DNA from: Caryophanales bacterium UBA1188
Lineage (GTDB): Bacteria; Bacillota_I; Bacilli_A; Izemoplasmatales; UBA1188
DNA length: 64,000 nt
Direction: 5' to 3'
Assembly: GCA_002310135.1 (NCBI GenBank)
Contig: DBYK01000001.1
Span: 277,710-341,709 of the forward strand
A program made the position numbers and the translations under genes. Below are positions 33,931 through 43,745 of this stretch, piece after piece (the stretch's first letter is position 1; each line of letters begins with the position of its first letter). The notes below the pieces were generated by a model. The model did not search any database, was not told the DNA's origin, and worked only from the letters and a program-made list of their open reading frames with translations.

Positions 33931-34495
33931 AATATAACTCCTTATTTGCCTCAACTATCTTTAGTGAATCATTAACGTAATCTAGGATAGTTAATGAACA
34001 ATTCTCAAGTGTATCACTAAATTTATATGTTTTATCTATACCTATAAGCACTCCCTTAATCACATGAGAATGACATACTATTAAAACATTTTTATCTTTA
34101 TTTTGTCTTGCGATATCAAGGACAGCATTATATCCTCTTTTTACTACTTCTTCGCATTTTTCCATACCTTTGAAATCATCTTTTAAGATTCTATCGTATA
34201 TTTCTTTTGATAAAGTTAGACCTTCAGCTTCACCAAACTCCCTCTCTATTAGATTATCATATATTATGATATTTTTATTATAGCCTATAGAATCTTTTAT
34301 GATTAATGCGCTTTCATAAGCTCTTTTTAATGGACTTGAATATATTAAATCAACCTTATATCCTTTTTTCTTAAATTTTGATCCTACAACTTTAATATAT
34401 TCTTTTCCTCTTTCAGAAAGAGGGAAGTCTATCCTTCCCTGAATAATTCTATTTAAGTTGTTTAAAGTTTGGGCATGTCTTAATAAATAAATCAT
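33917..34495 (-). CDS. Histidine phosphatase (phosphoglycerate mutase-like) family protein
   Basis: 192 residues. The catalytic motif LLRHAQTLNNLNRIIQGRIDFPLSERG (about 4-30) contains the RHG-type histidine (RHA here), with the second half LIYSSPLKRAYESA (about 55-68) and the second His in VLIVCHSHVIKG (about 143-154). Members are cobalamin-related phosphatases, acid phosphatases or phosphoglycerate mutases; a broad phosphatase is the safest call. Its end overlaps the methionine aminopeptidase gene by 14 bases and it follows the oxidoreductase by three bases, so it is in the same operon. Confidence 0.85.
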   Translation of the reverse strand: MIYLLRHAQTLNNLNRIIQGRIDFPLSERGKEYIKVVGSKFKKKGYKVDLIYSSPLKRAYESALIIKDSIGYNKNIIIYDNLIEREFGEAEGLTLSKEIYDRILKDDFKGMEKCEEVVKRGYNAVLDIARQNKDKNVLIVCHSHVIKGVLIGIDKTYKFSDTLENCSLTILDYVNDSLKIVEANKELYYEDI

Positions 34496-34498
34496 ATA

Positions 34499-35698
34499 TT
34501 AACCTATTTCTATAGAAAAATCTTTAATTGATTTCATATCTATCTCTCTTAAATCAAGAATGACTTCTTCAATATTTGATAGCTTAGAATAATTCTTTCT
34601 ATATATTTCTCCTTTATTAATTTTAAATATTAAAGAGAAATCTTCAACATATTCATTTAATTTAAATTTAAAAGTGATATTTGATAGAGACTTATATGTA
34701 TTAATCATTCTTGGAAAGATGAAATCAATTCTTGAATCAAGCCCTATAGTCACTAAATTCCTCTTTTCTTTTTTGAAAGCTTTTTGAATCAATTTAGCTT
34801 CTTTAGAGTCAAGCCTTAATGAATCAGTTGATTCATGAATATAAAGAGAATCCCCTATTAAGAATAAATTATCTATAGATGTCATAAATGATTCATCTGT
34901 ATAAGCTGAAAACACAGATGATTTTTTGATATCCATAGATGATAAGAGATTGATGTTTGGGGTGTGAGCAAATGATAGAATTAAAGAATCAGAATAGATT
35001 ATTTCTTTTTTCTTTTCATTTAAATTAATTAGTTCAACTCCTTCTACTCTTTTATCTCCAATTACTTTATTTATTTTATGATTTTCATAAAATATTACGC
35101 CTTTACTTTTGAGATTATTATATTCTATAGAATCTTTTAAGATATTAGAAGTTGTGATGATAGCTTTAATATTAATACCTATTTCAATGAGATTTAAAGC
35201 TTTTAAGTATGTATCAATACTAGAACCATAAATAATAGTATTTAAAGTTGGAAGAGTTTTAAATTTATTATAAAAATCAAAGATCATATTTGGAGTATAG
35301 AATTGTAGGTTTGGATTGAATTTGATGAATGCTTGATTGATGGTAGATTCTATACTTCCAGTCGCATTAATGATATTTTTAGTGTATACTCTTTTAATTC
35401 CATTTAAGCTCATATAATCAACATAAAGTATAGAATCTTCTTCTCCTACATTTAGTGAAAGTGAATTAACTTCTATTTCTATATTTGAATCTTTTATGGA
35501 TGAAACGATATCATCAATTAGTTCTCTACCTGATAAAAGAGTTCCATTATGATTAAAGATTTTTTGACCTTCATATCTTAAAGCTCCACCAACTTCGCTA
35601 TTCTTTTCAAGCACAAGAATAGAATTTGTGGTTTTTCTTAGATTGTAGAGGAGACTAAGACAAGATGCACCAGCACCTATTATTACTACATCTTTCAT
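34499..35698 (-). CDS. FAD-dependent oxidoreductase, divergent, partner of the GlpA-like protein
   Basis: 399 residues. N-terminal dinucleotide-binding motif VVIIGAGASCLSLLYNL (about 4-20) and a GGALRYEGQ stretch like the pyridine nucleotide-disulphide oxidoreductase partner (GlpB-like) that follows GlpA-like genes in many Firmicutes. A second GSSxD segment (IIYGSSIDTYLKALNLIEIG) would bind NAD. The late FAD motif reads FLIGDSLYI. No redox-active cysteine pair is seen. The usual third gene of this operon type (DUF1667) is absent. Start overlaps the upstream gene by four bases. Confidence 0.72.
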   Translation of the reverse strand: MKDVVIIGAGASCLSLLYNLRKTTNSILVLEKNSEVGGALRYEGQKIFNHNGTLLSGRELIDDIVSSIKDSNIEIEVNSLSLNVGEEDSILYVDYMSLNGIKRVYTKNIINATGSIESTINQAFIKFNPNLQFYTPNMIFDFYNKFKTLPTLNTIIYGSSIDTYLKALNLIEIGINIKAIITTSNILKDSIEYNNLKSKGVIFYENHKINKVIGDKRVEGVELINLNEKKKEIIYSDSLILSFAHTPNINLLSSMDIKKSSVFSAYTDESFMTSIDNLFLIGDSLYIHESTDSLRLDSKEAKLIQKAFKKEKRNLVTIGLDSRIDFIFPRMINTYKSLSNITFKFKLNEYVEDFSLIFKINKGEIYRKNYSKLSNIEEVILDLREIDMKSIKDFSIEIG

Positions 35699-37458
35699 AA
35701 TAGTTCCTCCTCTTTAGCTTTATTGTAGATTAGGTTACTATCAAGAGATGACTTTAGAATCATAGATAGATTAATTCCTTTTTTATTCTTAATTATTTCC
35801 ATTAAATGGTGTGTGCAATACGCTCCATTACATAAAGAAAATTCTGCGTCTAGTCTTCTTCTTAAGCCATCTATAGTAAAGGATGGGAATGTAGTATTTA
35901 GTGCATCAATTATTTCACCTTCTGAAATATTTTGGCAGGTGCAAACTACTCTTCCATATTTTGGATTAGTTTTAATCATCTTATTAACTAAAGATAATGG
36001 ATAATCTTTTAATCTTTTTAAAGATGTATGATGTGGATTAAAAGATTTATTATCTGTTGTCTCATACCCAGTTGATTCTAAATATTCTAAAACCCAATCT
36101 TTAACATCTTTAGAAATTGAAATGGATGATGAAATTAAATTATTATCAACTATGACTTCTATTATATTTTTAGTATCTATTCCACGCCTTACTAAAAAAT
36201 CAAATGTATCAATTTTAAAAGATGTATATACATTATATGAAATAATATCGTTTCTTGAAATATCTAAGATTTTCTTATTTCTTATATATTTGATGAAATT
36301 GAAGACATTTTCATCGACCATATTATCATCTTTTTTAGGAGTCATAACCCCAGGAAGTGATACAACTATATTTCCGCTTGAGAGTTTTGAAATTCTCACT
36401 GATTTATTGTTCGTTATTTCTCCTTTATCACTCAAGATTTTTTTAATCTTGCTTATAGCTTTCATTCTACTTGATTCATATTCTAGTGGAAAAGATGTGA
36501 TGGATTCATTTACCTTATTTGAGAGTCTTTTATCTAATACTATTTCAGTATTTTTAATTGGAAGAATAGAAAAAGATTTATCGTGAGATAATTCCGCAAT
36601 TTCATCTGAATAAAGCCCATTCGCATTTATCACAATCTTTGGATAAATAGTTCCTCTATTTGTCTTAACTGACTTAATGAGCCCATCTTTAACTTTGATA
36701 TCTAATACCTTAGTATTAAGACTAATTACAGCTCCATTATCTATAGCATTTTCTGCTAAAGATAAAGCATATAAGAAAGGGTTAGTCCTAATATTGTCTT
36801 TTAAGAAGAATCCGCCATCAAAGAATTCTAGTGATTCACTTAATCTATTCTTTAGTTCTTCTTTTGAAATATATGAAACATTATTAATCCCTAATCTATT
36901 TGAAATAGTTTTGATAAATGGATAAATCATCTTTTCGCTTTTTCCTTTGAGGAGGAAGATTTCACCACATTCTTCAAATGGAACTTCAAGTTCCGTTAGA
37001 GTTTTCTTAAGCTCCATATTTCCTTTAACTATATACATAGTTTTAATTGGAAAATGTCTTGAATCTATCCCAGATGAAATAGAACCATTTATTCTAGATG
37101 ATTCTCTTCTATTTATATCATTATCCATTTCTATTAAAATTGAATTCAATTTAAATTTAGATAATTCTCTTAGGATTGATAGACCAATTATTCCACCTCC
37201 AATTATCAAACAATCTACCTTTAAATTATCTATAGAAGAATCATTTAGAGGTATATTTGGAGATGATGTATTTAGACCTTCTAATTTTATATTTGATGAG
37301 ACGCTATATGACTTATATTTAGATTTAGAAATAGCTTTTAGTATTTCATCATAATTAGATGTGCTACCTAAAAGCTCTATATATCCTTTATTAAGTTTTG
37401 CGCTAAACGACTTATTGATAGATTTCACAATCTCATCAATTTTCTCAATACTCATCAT
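35695..37458 (-). CDS. GlpA/LhgO-like FAD-dependent dehydrogenase with C-terminal BFD-like [2Fe-2S] domain
   Basis: 587 residues. A short N-terminal region (1-75) is followed by a DAO-type FAD domain (DCLIIGGGIIGLSILREL, about 82-99; the FAD-contacting ESSRINGSISSGI region). The C-terminal part carries CTCQ (about 518) and CNGAYC (about 553), the four-cysteine arrangement of BFD-like [2Fe-2S] domains in GlpA-type proteins. Family members oxidise glycerol-3-phosphate or hydroxy acids. No glycerol kinase or facilitator is adjacent, so the substrate is open. It is the first gene of a four-gene operon ending with map; no clear ribosome site was found. Confidence 0.78.
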   Translation of the reverse strand: MMSIEKIDEIVKSINKSFSAKLNKGYIELLGSTSNYDEILKAISKSKYKSYSVSSNIKLEGLNTSSPNIPLNDSSIDNLKVDCLIIGGGIIGLSILRELSKFKLNSILIEMDNDINRRESSRINGSISSGIDSRHFPIKTMYIVKGNMELKKTLTELEVPFEECGEIFLLKGKSEKMIYPFIKTISNRLGINNVSYISKEELKNRLSESLEFFDGGFFLKDNIRTNPFLYALSLAENAIDNGAVISLNTKVLDIKVKDGLIKSVKTNRGTIYPKIVINANGLYSDEIAELSHDKSFSILPIKNTEIVLDKRLSNKVNESITSFPLEYESSRMKAISKIKKILSDKGEITNNKSVRISKLSSGNIVVSLPGVMTPKKDDNMVDENVFNFIKYIRNKKILDISRNDIISYNVYTSFKIDTFDFLVRRGIDTKNIIEVIVDNNLISSSISISKDVKDWVLEYLESTGYETTDNKSFNPHHTSLKRLKDYPLSLVNKMIKTNPKYGRVVCTCQNISEGEIIDALNTTFPSFTIDGLRRRLDAEFSLCNGAYCTHHLMEIIKNKKGINLSMILKSSLDSNLIYNKAKEEELL

Positions 37459-37494
37459 ATTTTCTTACCATTTTATTATAACATAATAAACAAT

Positions 37495-38040
37495 TTATAA
37501 GTTTCCTATCTCTTTTGGGAGAATAGACAGATAATAGTCACATAAATCTTTAGGACTATATTTATAGTTTGATTCAACCCAATATGTGACTAAATTGATT
37601 AGGCTACCAGTGATGTAGTTTTTTAAGAAATCTTTAGGAATAGAGTCGATTTTTTTAGTGATACTATCAGAAATCTTATCTAAATATTCTTTAAAGTGTC
37701 TTATGAATATATCATGGCTTTCACTGGATAATATTCCTTTAATAATATTAGATTTCTCAAGAAGATGGGAAAAGATATGAAGTATCTTATCTTTAAACGA
37801 TTCTGAATCAAGTGGACAGGTATCATTTAGCGATGGATTAAAGATGTGTTCAAAGAGATTCTTACACATAACGCTTAAAAGATCGTCTTTGGTTTCAAAA
37901 TGATCATAAAAAGTGCTTCTTCCAATGTTTGCTTCATCGATAATATCTTGAATTGAAATTTTTGAATAATCTTTTTCTTGAATCAACTTATAAAAAGCAT
38001 CAAATATTAATTTTTTAGTTCTTGTGATTCTTCTATCCAT
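37495..38040 (-). CDS. TetR/AcrR-family regulator
   Basis: 181 residues. N-terminal helix-turn-helix RTKKLIFDAFYKLIQEKDYSKISIQDIIDEANIGRSTFYDHFETKDDLL (about 6-54) is canonical TetR; the C-terminal effector domain is generic. GGAGG stands before the ATG. It is transcribed divergently from the P-type ATPase, and the intergenic region contains a 23-bp palindrome within its own promoter, so it probably represses itself and the pump gene. The ligand may be a metal or another stress signal. Confidence 0.88.
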   Translation of the reverse strand: MDRRITRTKKLIFDAFYKLIQEKDYSKISIQDIIDEANIGRSTFYDHFETKDDLLSVMCKNLFEHIFNPSLNDTCPLDSESFKDKILHIFSHLLEKSNIIKGILSSESHDIFIRHFKEYLDKISDSITKKIDSIPKDFLKNYITGSLINLVTYWVESNYKYSPKDLCDYYLSILPKEIGNL

Positions 38041-38136
38041 TTAATCCTCCAAGTGTAAGTTTTTGGATAAATTTATTAAAATGTCCAGAAACTTATAATT
38101 CTTAAAAACTGTTTATTCATTTATTAAATCTAATTT

Positions 38137-38165
38137 AATATAATAATATCGAACATAATGTTCAA
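38137..38165 (-). promoter_or_regulatory. Promoter of the TetR-type gene
   Basis: On the minus strand TTGAAC (38165-38160), 17-base spacer, TATATT (38142-38137). The operator palindrome covers the -35 and spacer. Confidence 0.55.
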
Positions 38166-38168
38166 TAT
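38146..38168. promoter_or_regulatory. Palindromic operator between tetR-like and P-type ATPase genes
   Basis: GAACATAATGTTC is a perfect 13-bp palindrome about one centre base, extended by ATAT on both sides with one mismatch pair, giving 23 bp. It is placed to control both divergent genes. Confidence 0.7.
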
Positions 38169-38216
38169 CATATATATTATACTAAATTACTTTTATAAAG
38201 TAAAGGAGAGCGAAGA

Positions 38217-40133
38217 ATGGAAAAGATTAAAGAAGAATTAGAAAAGCCAATATATTTAATTATTTCTTTTGTGTCACTTATGTTGAGTTTAGTATTATTA
38301 ATACTTAAAAATTTAGAAATAATTAGTCTAAATCCATACCTCGATTTCGCATGGATCACAATCATTTTATCTGGTTATCCAATTATTTTTGAAGCAATAG
38401 AAGGATTATTCAAAGATAGAGAAATTAAGAGTTCTCTTCTTATATCGATTGCGATAATCGCATCAATTGTTATTTCTGAAATGTTCGCTGCGGCTGAAGT
38501 GGCATTTATTATGGCTCTTGGGGAACTCTTAGAAGAGTTAACCATAAATAAGGCAAAAAAAGGAATAGATAATTTAATTAAAATTACTCCAAAATATGGA
38601 TACGTAGTTGAAAATAATGAAGTAGTTAAAAGGGATATAGATGAAATTAAAGCGAGTGAAATAGTTAGAATATTTCCAGGAGATGAAGTTCCACTTGATG
38701 GAGTAGTATTAAGTGGTTCTACTGATATAAATGAAGCAACTCTAACTGGAGAAGCTATTCCAGTATTAAAAGAAAAAGGTTCTAAAGTATATGCAGGAAC
38801 GTTCAATTATAATGGAACTATTGATATATTAGTTGAAAGTGAATATAAGAATTCTTCATTCCAAAAAATGATAGATTTATTAAATGAAACTAAAACTAAA
38901 AAAGCACCACTTCAAAGAATTGCGGACAAGTGGGCATCAATTTTAGTACCTTTATCATGCTTAATTGCGATTATTACTACAATCGTAACTTGGATTATTT
39001 ATGGAAATAACGATAATATAGCTTTAATTAGAGGTGTGACAATACTTGTGGTATTTTGCCCTTGTGCCCTCTCTCTTGCGACCCCAACATCTATTATTGC
39101 GGGAGTTGGCCAAGCAACTAAATATGGTGTATTAATTAAATCTGGAGAAGCAATTGAAAATATTGGTAGAAGTAATGTGATATTCTTCGATAAGACAGGC
39201 ACAATTACTAAAGGTGTATTAATAGTAGATAATGTGGTATGCACAAATATGTTAAATGAAGATGAAATCTTATCTATAGCTTATAGTTTAGAATCGCTAA
39301 GCGCTCACCCAATAAGCGAAGCTATAATTAATAAAGCTAAAGAAAAAGGATTAAAACCTAAAGAAATTGATGAAATTAATATAGAAGCCGGAAAAGGAAT
39401 AAGCGGTATCTATTTAAATCAAAAATATTATTTAGGTAACAAATTATATTTAGAAGAAAATAATATAAAGATTAGTGATGATATAATAAGAGAAGTTAAT
39501 GAACTAAGACTTACTAGTAAAGTTGTGATATTCTTAAGCGATACTGAAAAAATATTAGGTTATATCTCACTTATGGATACTATAAAAGAGAACGCAAAAG
39601 ATGTGATAAGCAAAATAAAATCATTAGGATATAAAACAGTCATTTTATCAGGAGACGATTATAATACTGTGTCAAATATTAAAAATCAAATAGGTGTAGA
39701 TGATTTTAAAGCTAATCTACTTCCTCTTGATAAAGTTAAAATAATTGAAAAATATAAAAAGAGTGGATATAAAACAGTGATGGTAGGAGATGGGCTTAAT
39801 GACGCTTTAGCGCTTGAAGTCGCAGATAGTTCAGTGTCTATGAGTAAAATAGGAAGCGATATTGCGATAGAGGCATCAGATATATCACTCTTAAATGATG
39901 ATATAGATAAACTTCCATATCTTCTACTTCTATCAAACAAAACAATAAACACAATTAAATTAAATATATTCTTATCTTTATTTGTGAATTTCGTTGCGAC
40001 TATTTTATCTATATTCGGAATATTAGATCCAATAACTGGGGCAATAGTTCATAATGTTGGATCACTTCTTATCATCCTAAACGCAAGTTTATTATATGAA
40101 AGAAAGTTTATAGATAAAATAGATTATAATTGA
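38217..40133 (+). CDS. Heavy-metal P1B-type ATPase
   Basis: 638 residues without an N-terminal HMA or His-rich metal-binding domain. Motifs: TGEAIP (about 177), the membrane metal site CPC in VVFCPCALSLATPTSI (about 279), phosphorylation site DKTGTITKG (about 325), SAHPISEAI (about 362) and VGDGLNDALALEVA (about 521). The last helices contain AIVHNVGSLLIILNA in place of the typical ZntA or CopA signature, so I do not assign Zn, Cd, Co or Cu. It exports metal ions across the membrane. AAAGGAG precedes the start; TGA is its stop. It is divergent from the TetR-type gene and ends at a strong terminator. Confidence 0.9.
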   Translation: MEKIKEELEKPIYLIISFVSLMLSLVLLILKNLEIISLNPYLDFAWITIILSGYPIIFEAIEGLFKDREIKSSLLISIAIIASIVISEMFAAAEVAFIMALGELLEELTINKAKKGIDNLIKITPKYGYVVENNEVVKRDIDEIKASEIVRIFPGDEVPLDGVVLSGSTDINEATLTGEAIPVLKEKGSKVYAGTFNYNGTIDILVESEYKNSSFQKMIDLLNETKTKKAPLQRIADKWASILVPLSCLIAIITTIVTWIIYGNNDNIALIRGVTILVVFCPCALSLATPTSIIAGVGQATKYGVLIKSGEAIENIGRSNVIFFDKTGTITKGVLIVDNVVCTNMLNEDEILSIAYSLESLSAHPISEAIINKAKEKGLKPKEIDEINIEAGKGISGIYLNQKYYLGNKLYLEENNIKISDDIIREVNELRLTSKVVIFLSDTEKILGYISLMDTIKENAKDVISKIKSLGYKTVILSGDDYNTVSNIKNQIGVDDFKANLLPLDKVKIIEKYKKSGYKTVMVGDGLNDALALEVADSSVSMSKIGSDIAIEASDISLLNDDIDKLPYLLLLSNKTINTIKLNIFLSLFVNFVATILSIFGILDPITGAIVHNVGSLLIILNASLLYERKFIDKIDYN

Positions 40134-40153
40134 TGGAATAAGGCTAAATTCCA

Positions 40154-40189
40154 AGAAAAAAACATACAGGTTAATTCTGTATGTTTTTT
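40154..40189 (+). terminator. Bidirectional terminator between P-type ATPase and msrA
   Basis: ACATACAG and CTGTATGT (40162-40169, 40177-40184) pair around a seven-base loop, flanked by an A-run and a T-run so it can serve both converging genes. Confidence 0.85.
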
Positions 40190-40692
40190 CTTCTTCCAGA
40201 TTCTATCATCTCTTTCAAATATTCTTCTTTATTCTTCTTGAAGTAGTCTTGATGGTATTCATCTGCGATATAGAAATTCTTAAATGGTAAGACACTTACA
40301 CATGCCTTAATATTATATTTATTCTCTATTTCTTTTATGGTTTTTCTTATTATTTTTTCTTCATCAACATTATTATAAAAGATCGCAAGAGTATATGAAA
40401 ATCCTCTATCTATGAATTGCCCACCATCATCAGTTAAATCCACGTGATTTAAGAAAGTATCTAATAGTGTTTTATAGTCGACTTTTGATTCATCATATAT
40501 CACTTTAATTGTTTCTCTATGAGATGTTTTTTGAGCTTTTACATCTTCATAATTAGGATTTATTTCATCTCCTCCTGAAAAACCACTTTCAACTTTTATT
40601 ACACCATCTATATCATAAAATGGTTCTGTGATGCACCAAAAACATCCACCTGCGAAATAAGCATTCATATCAATCGTATTTTCCGCTTTCAT
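40171..40692 (-). CDS. msrA: Peptide-methionine (S)-S-oxide reductase
   Basis: 173 residues. The catalytic motif YFAGGCFWCITEPF (nucleophilic Cys16 in GCFWC), GFSGGDEINPNYEDVKAQKTSHRETIKVIYD (about 40-70), and FIDRGFSYTLAIFYNN match MsrA. It reduces S-form methionine sulfoxide in proteins, recycled by thioredoxin. The start at 40692 overlaps the CotH-like gene by 23 bases; a second Met at 40668 is possible and would leave a two-base gap. No MsrB domain is fused. Confidence 0.93.
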   Translation of the reverse strand: MKAENTIDMNAYFAGGCFWCITEPFYDIDGVIKVESGFSGGDEINPNYEDVKAQKTSHRETIKVIYDESKVDYKTLLDTFLNHVDLTDDGGQFIDRGFSYTLAIFYNNVDEEKIIRKTIKEIENKYNIKACVSVLPFKNFYIADEYHQDYFKKNKEEYLKEMIESGRRKNIQN

Positions 40693-42469
40693 TTTCTAAT
40701 AATATCTTTAAATTAATTATTCTTTGACTATACCAAGTCTTTAAATAATTTGAAGCATCTTCTTGAGAAGTGAAGTTTCTTACATCATCAACTTGTCTAT
40801 CTTCTATTTTTCTTCCAAGAGTGTTGTAAGCTTGATAGTTGGCTCTATAGATTTCTTTAAAGTTTGAAGTGTAATAATCTATCATATTTTCTACTTCCAA
40901 AAATACACCTTTATTATATGCTTCATTAAATCTTTCATTAACTAATTTAAAGAACCAACCTTGATGTGAGAATATCACAAGCCATGGATTATCAGAATTC
41001 ATTACATAGAATGAATCATTACGTTTTGTATCGCCTGATGCATTACCTAATGATGAATCGAAATCCCATGGTGCATTATATACTAACTTCTTGCTTCCTT
41101 TATCACTCATATCGAGTTCAAAGAAGAATGATGACCATGAGATATCCATATCTTCAAGAATCTCTTGAATGATATACATATCGACTAAACTTTCAATATT
41201 TATAACTTTAGATACTGCCTCATAAACTGTGGTGATATCTCTATCAACTATATAATTTCCATCACAATCCATTGTGTGATATGGATTTGATTCTAAATTA
41301 GTGTGATCCCTATACATCGCATCATATAATACATTCCAGATAGTCTGCATGCATTTCTTGATGAAGAGATTCTGTTCAGTATAATATACATCACTCTTAA
41401 TAGTAAATCCTACTACTCTACTTGAACCTCCCCAGCCTCCCCAGCCGAAGCCAAATCCACCTTGAGATGTTGGGCTTGATGGGGTGAATCTTGTGCCATT
41501 AATACGTGATATTTCATTATACGTGATTGTGAATTGGTTAATTTCTGGTTCTTTATCATAATATCCATCATATTCTATGAAATATCCAATTTTAACATTC
41601 TTTAATTCTTCTTCACTTAACCCTTCGTTATCACTATCTTCTGGGTCAAGCGCCTCAGGTATATTAACTCTATTCTTATTGGTTTCTTGCTGTTCTACAA
41701 GGACATATAAACCATTATAAACACCATTTATATATACCTCTACATATCTAAAATCTGTACAATATATTCCATTACTAGAAAGTAGGGTGTTACCTAAGAA
41801 TGCAGCTACACTATTCCTTAGCATTGAATGATCTTTATATTCCGCAAGTAAAACCCAACTCTTGAGTTTGTTTCCATCATTTAGACCACACATAGATTGT
41901 TTCTTGTTGAATTTAATACGGATAGGACGCTTTGGATATGTTGAAGTATAGTTGCCTCTAACTTTTACTTTTCCTTCAACATTATTTAGTTCATATCCTT
42001 CGCAATTACTCACAGATATAGTCGCATTTATATAGTCATATACTGGTATTTCATTAAATTGCCCTTTGTGTTCATTAGGATTAATTAATGATCTATCATC
42101 TATAGCCTTCCCTCCCTCAGTATTGATACTGATTCTAGGAATTGAAGTAGTTTTATAATAACTATACATCTTGATATGTGGTTCAAGTAGTGGCAACTCT
42201 TCTCTTACCACATCACCACATTCACTACATTCTTTTTCTCTAATTCCATGAGTTTCTTCTGTTGATTCACTTAAAACTTTCCACTCACCATAACTATGAA
42301 CGTGTTCTTCAGTAGTAGGCTCTGTTGTCGTGATAGTTGTTGGAGGAATCGTTGAAGGAAAATTTGTAGGATTAGTTGAATAATCTGTTGTAGTAGTTGG
42401 CTCATTTAAACATGCCGTCAAACTTAGGCAAATAACCATTAATAATAATAATATTAGTCCTCTTTTCAT
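40670..42469 (-). CDS. CotH-kinase-family secreted lipoprotein
   Basis: 599 residues. A lipoprotein signal with LTAC (Cys20) is followed by a Thr/Pro-rich linker (about 24-55), a small CSECG-type cysteine pair, and a CotH domain from about 150. The domain includes VKVRGNYTSTYPKRPIRIKF, LKSWVLLAEYKDHSMLRNSVA, NGVYNGLYVLVEQ and, near the end, YNAPWDFDSSLGNASGD. CotH proteins are atypical protein kinases of spore coats and secreted enzymes; here surface attachment is likely. It is co-transcribed with msrA, which might protect exported proteins only if msrA were secreted, which it is not. AGAGG precedes the start. Confidence 0.85.
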   Translation of the reverse strand: MKRGLILLLLMVICLSLTACLNEPTTTTDYSTNPTNFPSTIPPTTITTTEPTTEEHVHSYGEWKVLSESTEETHGIREKECSECGDVVREELPLLEPHIKMYSYYKTTSIPRISINTEGGKAIDDRSLINPNEHKGQFNEIPVYDYINATISVSNCEGYELNNVEGKVKVRGNYTSTYPKRPIRIKFNKKQSMCGLNDGNKLKSWVLLAEYKDHSMLRNSVAAFLGNTLLSSNGIYCTDFRYVEVYINGVYNGLYVLVEQQETNKNRVNIPEALDPEDSDNEGLSEEELKNVKIGYFIEYDGYYDKEPEINQFTITYNEISRINGTRFTPSSPTSQGGFGFGWGGWGGSSRVVGFTIKSDVYYTEQNLFIKKCMQTIWNVLYDAMYRDHTNLESNPYHTMDCDGNYIVDRDITTVYEAVSKVINIESLVDMYIIQEILEDMDISWSSFFFELDMSDKGSKKLVYNAPWDFDSSLGNASGDTKRNDSFYVMNSDNPWLVIFSHQGWFFKLVNERFNEAYNKGVFLEVENMIDYYTSNFKEIYRANYQAYNTLGRKIEDRQVDDVRNFTSQEDASNYLKTWYSQRIINLKILLENESGKYD

Positions 42470-42482
42470 ATAAACCTCTTCT

Positions 42483-43745
42483 TCATGGTCTTTTTATAAA
42501 TAGCACTAGGATTAAACCTAAAGATGCAATAATAGATAAAACAAATACAGGTGCATAATAATTAAGGGTCATCCCTTGAACTAGCCCAACAATTACTGCG
42601 CCTAGTGAATTGAACACTCCACTAAGCATCATAACCTGTAAATTGATTCCATAATTTGAAATACCATAAAATCTCTTTATGATGATTGCTCCATTTGGAA
42701 TAATCATCCCAGATGATAATCCAAATAATATATAACTAAGAGTTAGAAAAACTATGTTTTGATTGAATGTCGCAACTGCGATTAAAGCGATTGATAACAC
42801 AAAAAAGATTGAAGATGATAAAAGAGCGAATCTAAGTCCTAATTTATCGTGGAAGAAACCAATTGATATTCTTCCAATCGCATTCATTATTGAGATCAAC
42901 CCTACAATAGTTGCGATTTGCCCAAGTTCAATACTTGAATCGACATATTGAACTATGTTTCTTGCATTACTTGTGATTCCCATACTTGATATAAGCATGA
43001 GTACCCCAATACCTACAAATATCAAGATAAATGATCTTCGCTTAATCATTTTTAAAGGTGGAAGTTCTATTGTCTCTATCTCTTCTTTATTAATTATAGG
43101 TTTTTTAGGAAGTGGAACTATGAAATCATCTTTTGGCAACTTTATTATAAAAGATGCGATAAGAGATATAATAAACAAGATTATTCCAATCACAAAAAAT
43201 ATATTACGCCAAGATATGCCGCTAAGTAAAATACTTGAATAAATTTTACCTATCACAAATGAGCCAAGTCCATAACCCATGAGAAGCATTCCTGTAGAAA
43301 AACCTACTTTATCAGGAAACCATCTTGTAATAGTTATAATGGTTGCATTATAACAAAATGCAACTCCAGCCCCACCAAAAAAACCAAAACCAAGCATTAA
43401 TAAGAAAACACTATTTGAGATTGAAGTAATTATAAAAGCTAATATTAAAAGAGTAGATCCAATTATATAATTAAGAAATGGTTTACCCATCTTTTTCTTA
43501 ATAATAATTCCGGATACTACACCCATTATTGCATTAGATATCATAAATACAGTAAATACTAATGAAAAATCTAATTCACTCCAACTTGGATATTCAACTA
43601 CTATTGGTGCATTAAAAATAGACCATGCATAACATATAGAAATAGAAAACATTAAAATGGTTCCATAAACAAGATAGAACCATCTTTTAATATTATATTC
43701 TCTTCTAATGTTATCTTTTACGCAATTATTTTCCATAATAGTCAT
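42483..43745 (-). CDS. MFS transporter, oxalate:formate antiporter (OFA)-like
   Basis: 420 residues with twelve membrane helices. The first helix region YGTILMFSISICYAWSIFNAPI, the loop GFGFFGGAGVAFCYNATI and WFPDKVGFSTGMLLMGYGLGSF (about 125-165) are typical of the OFA subfamily that exchanges small carboxylates. The central loop KLPKDDFIVPLPKKP separates the two six-helix bundles. Substrate is not predictable beyond an organic anion. No good ribosome site is visible; Met1 and Met4 are both possible starts. It is 13 bases upstream of the CotH-like gene. Confidence 0.82.
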   Translation of the reverse strand: MTIMENNCVKDNIRREYNIKRWFYLVYGTILMFSISICYAWSIFNAPIVVEYPSWSELDFSLVFTVFMISNAIMGVVSGIIIKKKMGKPFLNYIIGSTLLILAFIITSISNSVFLLMLGFGFFGGAGVAFCYNATIITITRWFPDKVGFSTGMLLMGYGLGSFVIGKIYSSILLSGISWRNIFFVIGIILFIISLIASFIIKLPKDDFIVPLPKKPIINKEEIETIELPPLKMIKRRSFILIFVGIGVLMLISSMGITSNARNIVQYVDSSIELGQIATIVGLISIMNAIGRISIGFFHDKLGLRFALLSSSIFFVLSIALIAVATFNQNIVFLTLSYILFGLSSGMIIPNGAIIIKRFYGISNYGINLQVMMLSGVFNSLGAVIVGLVQGMTLNYYAPVFVLSIIASLGLILVLFIKRP

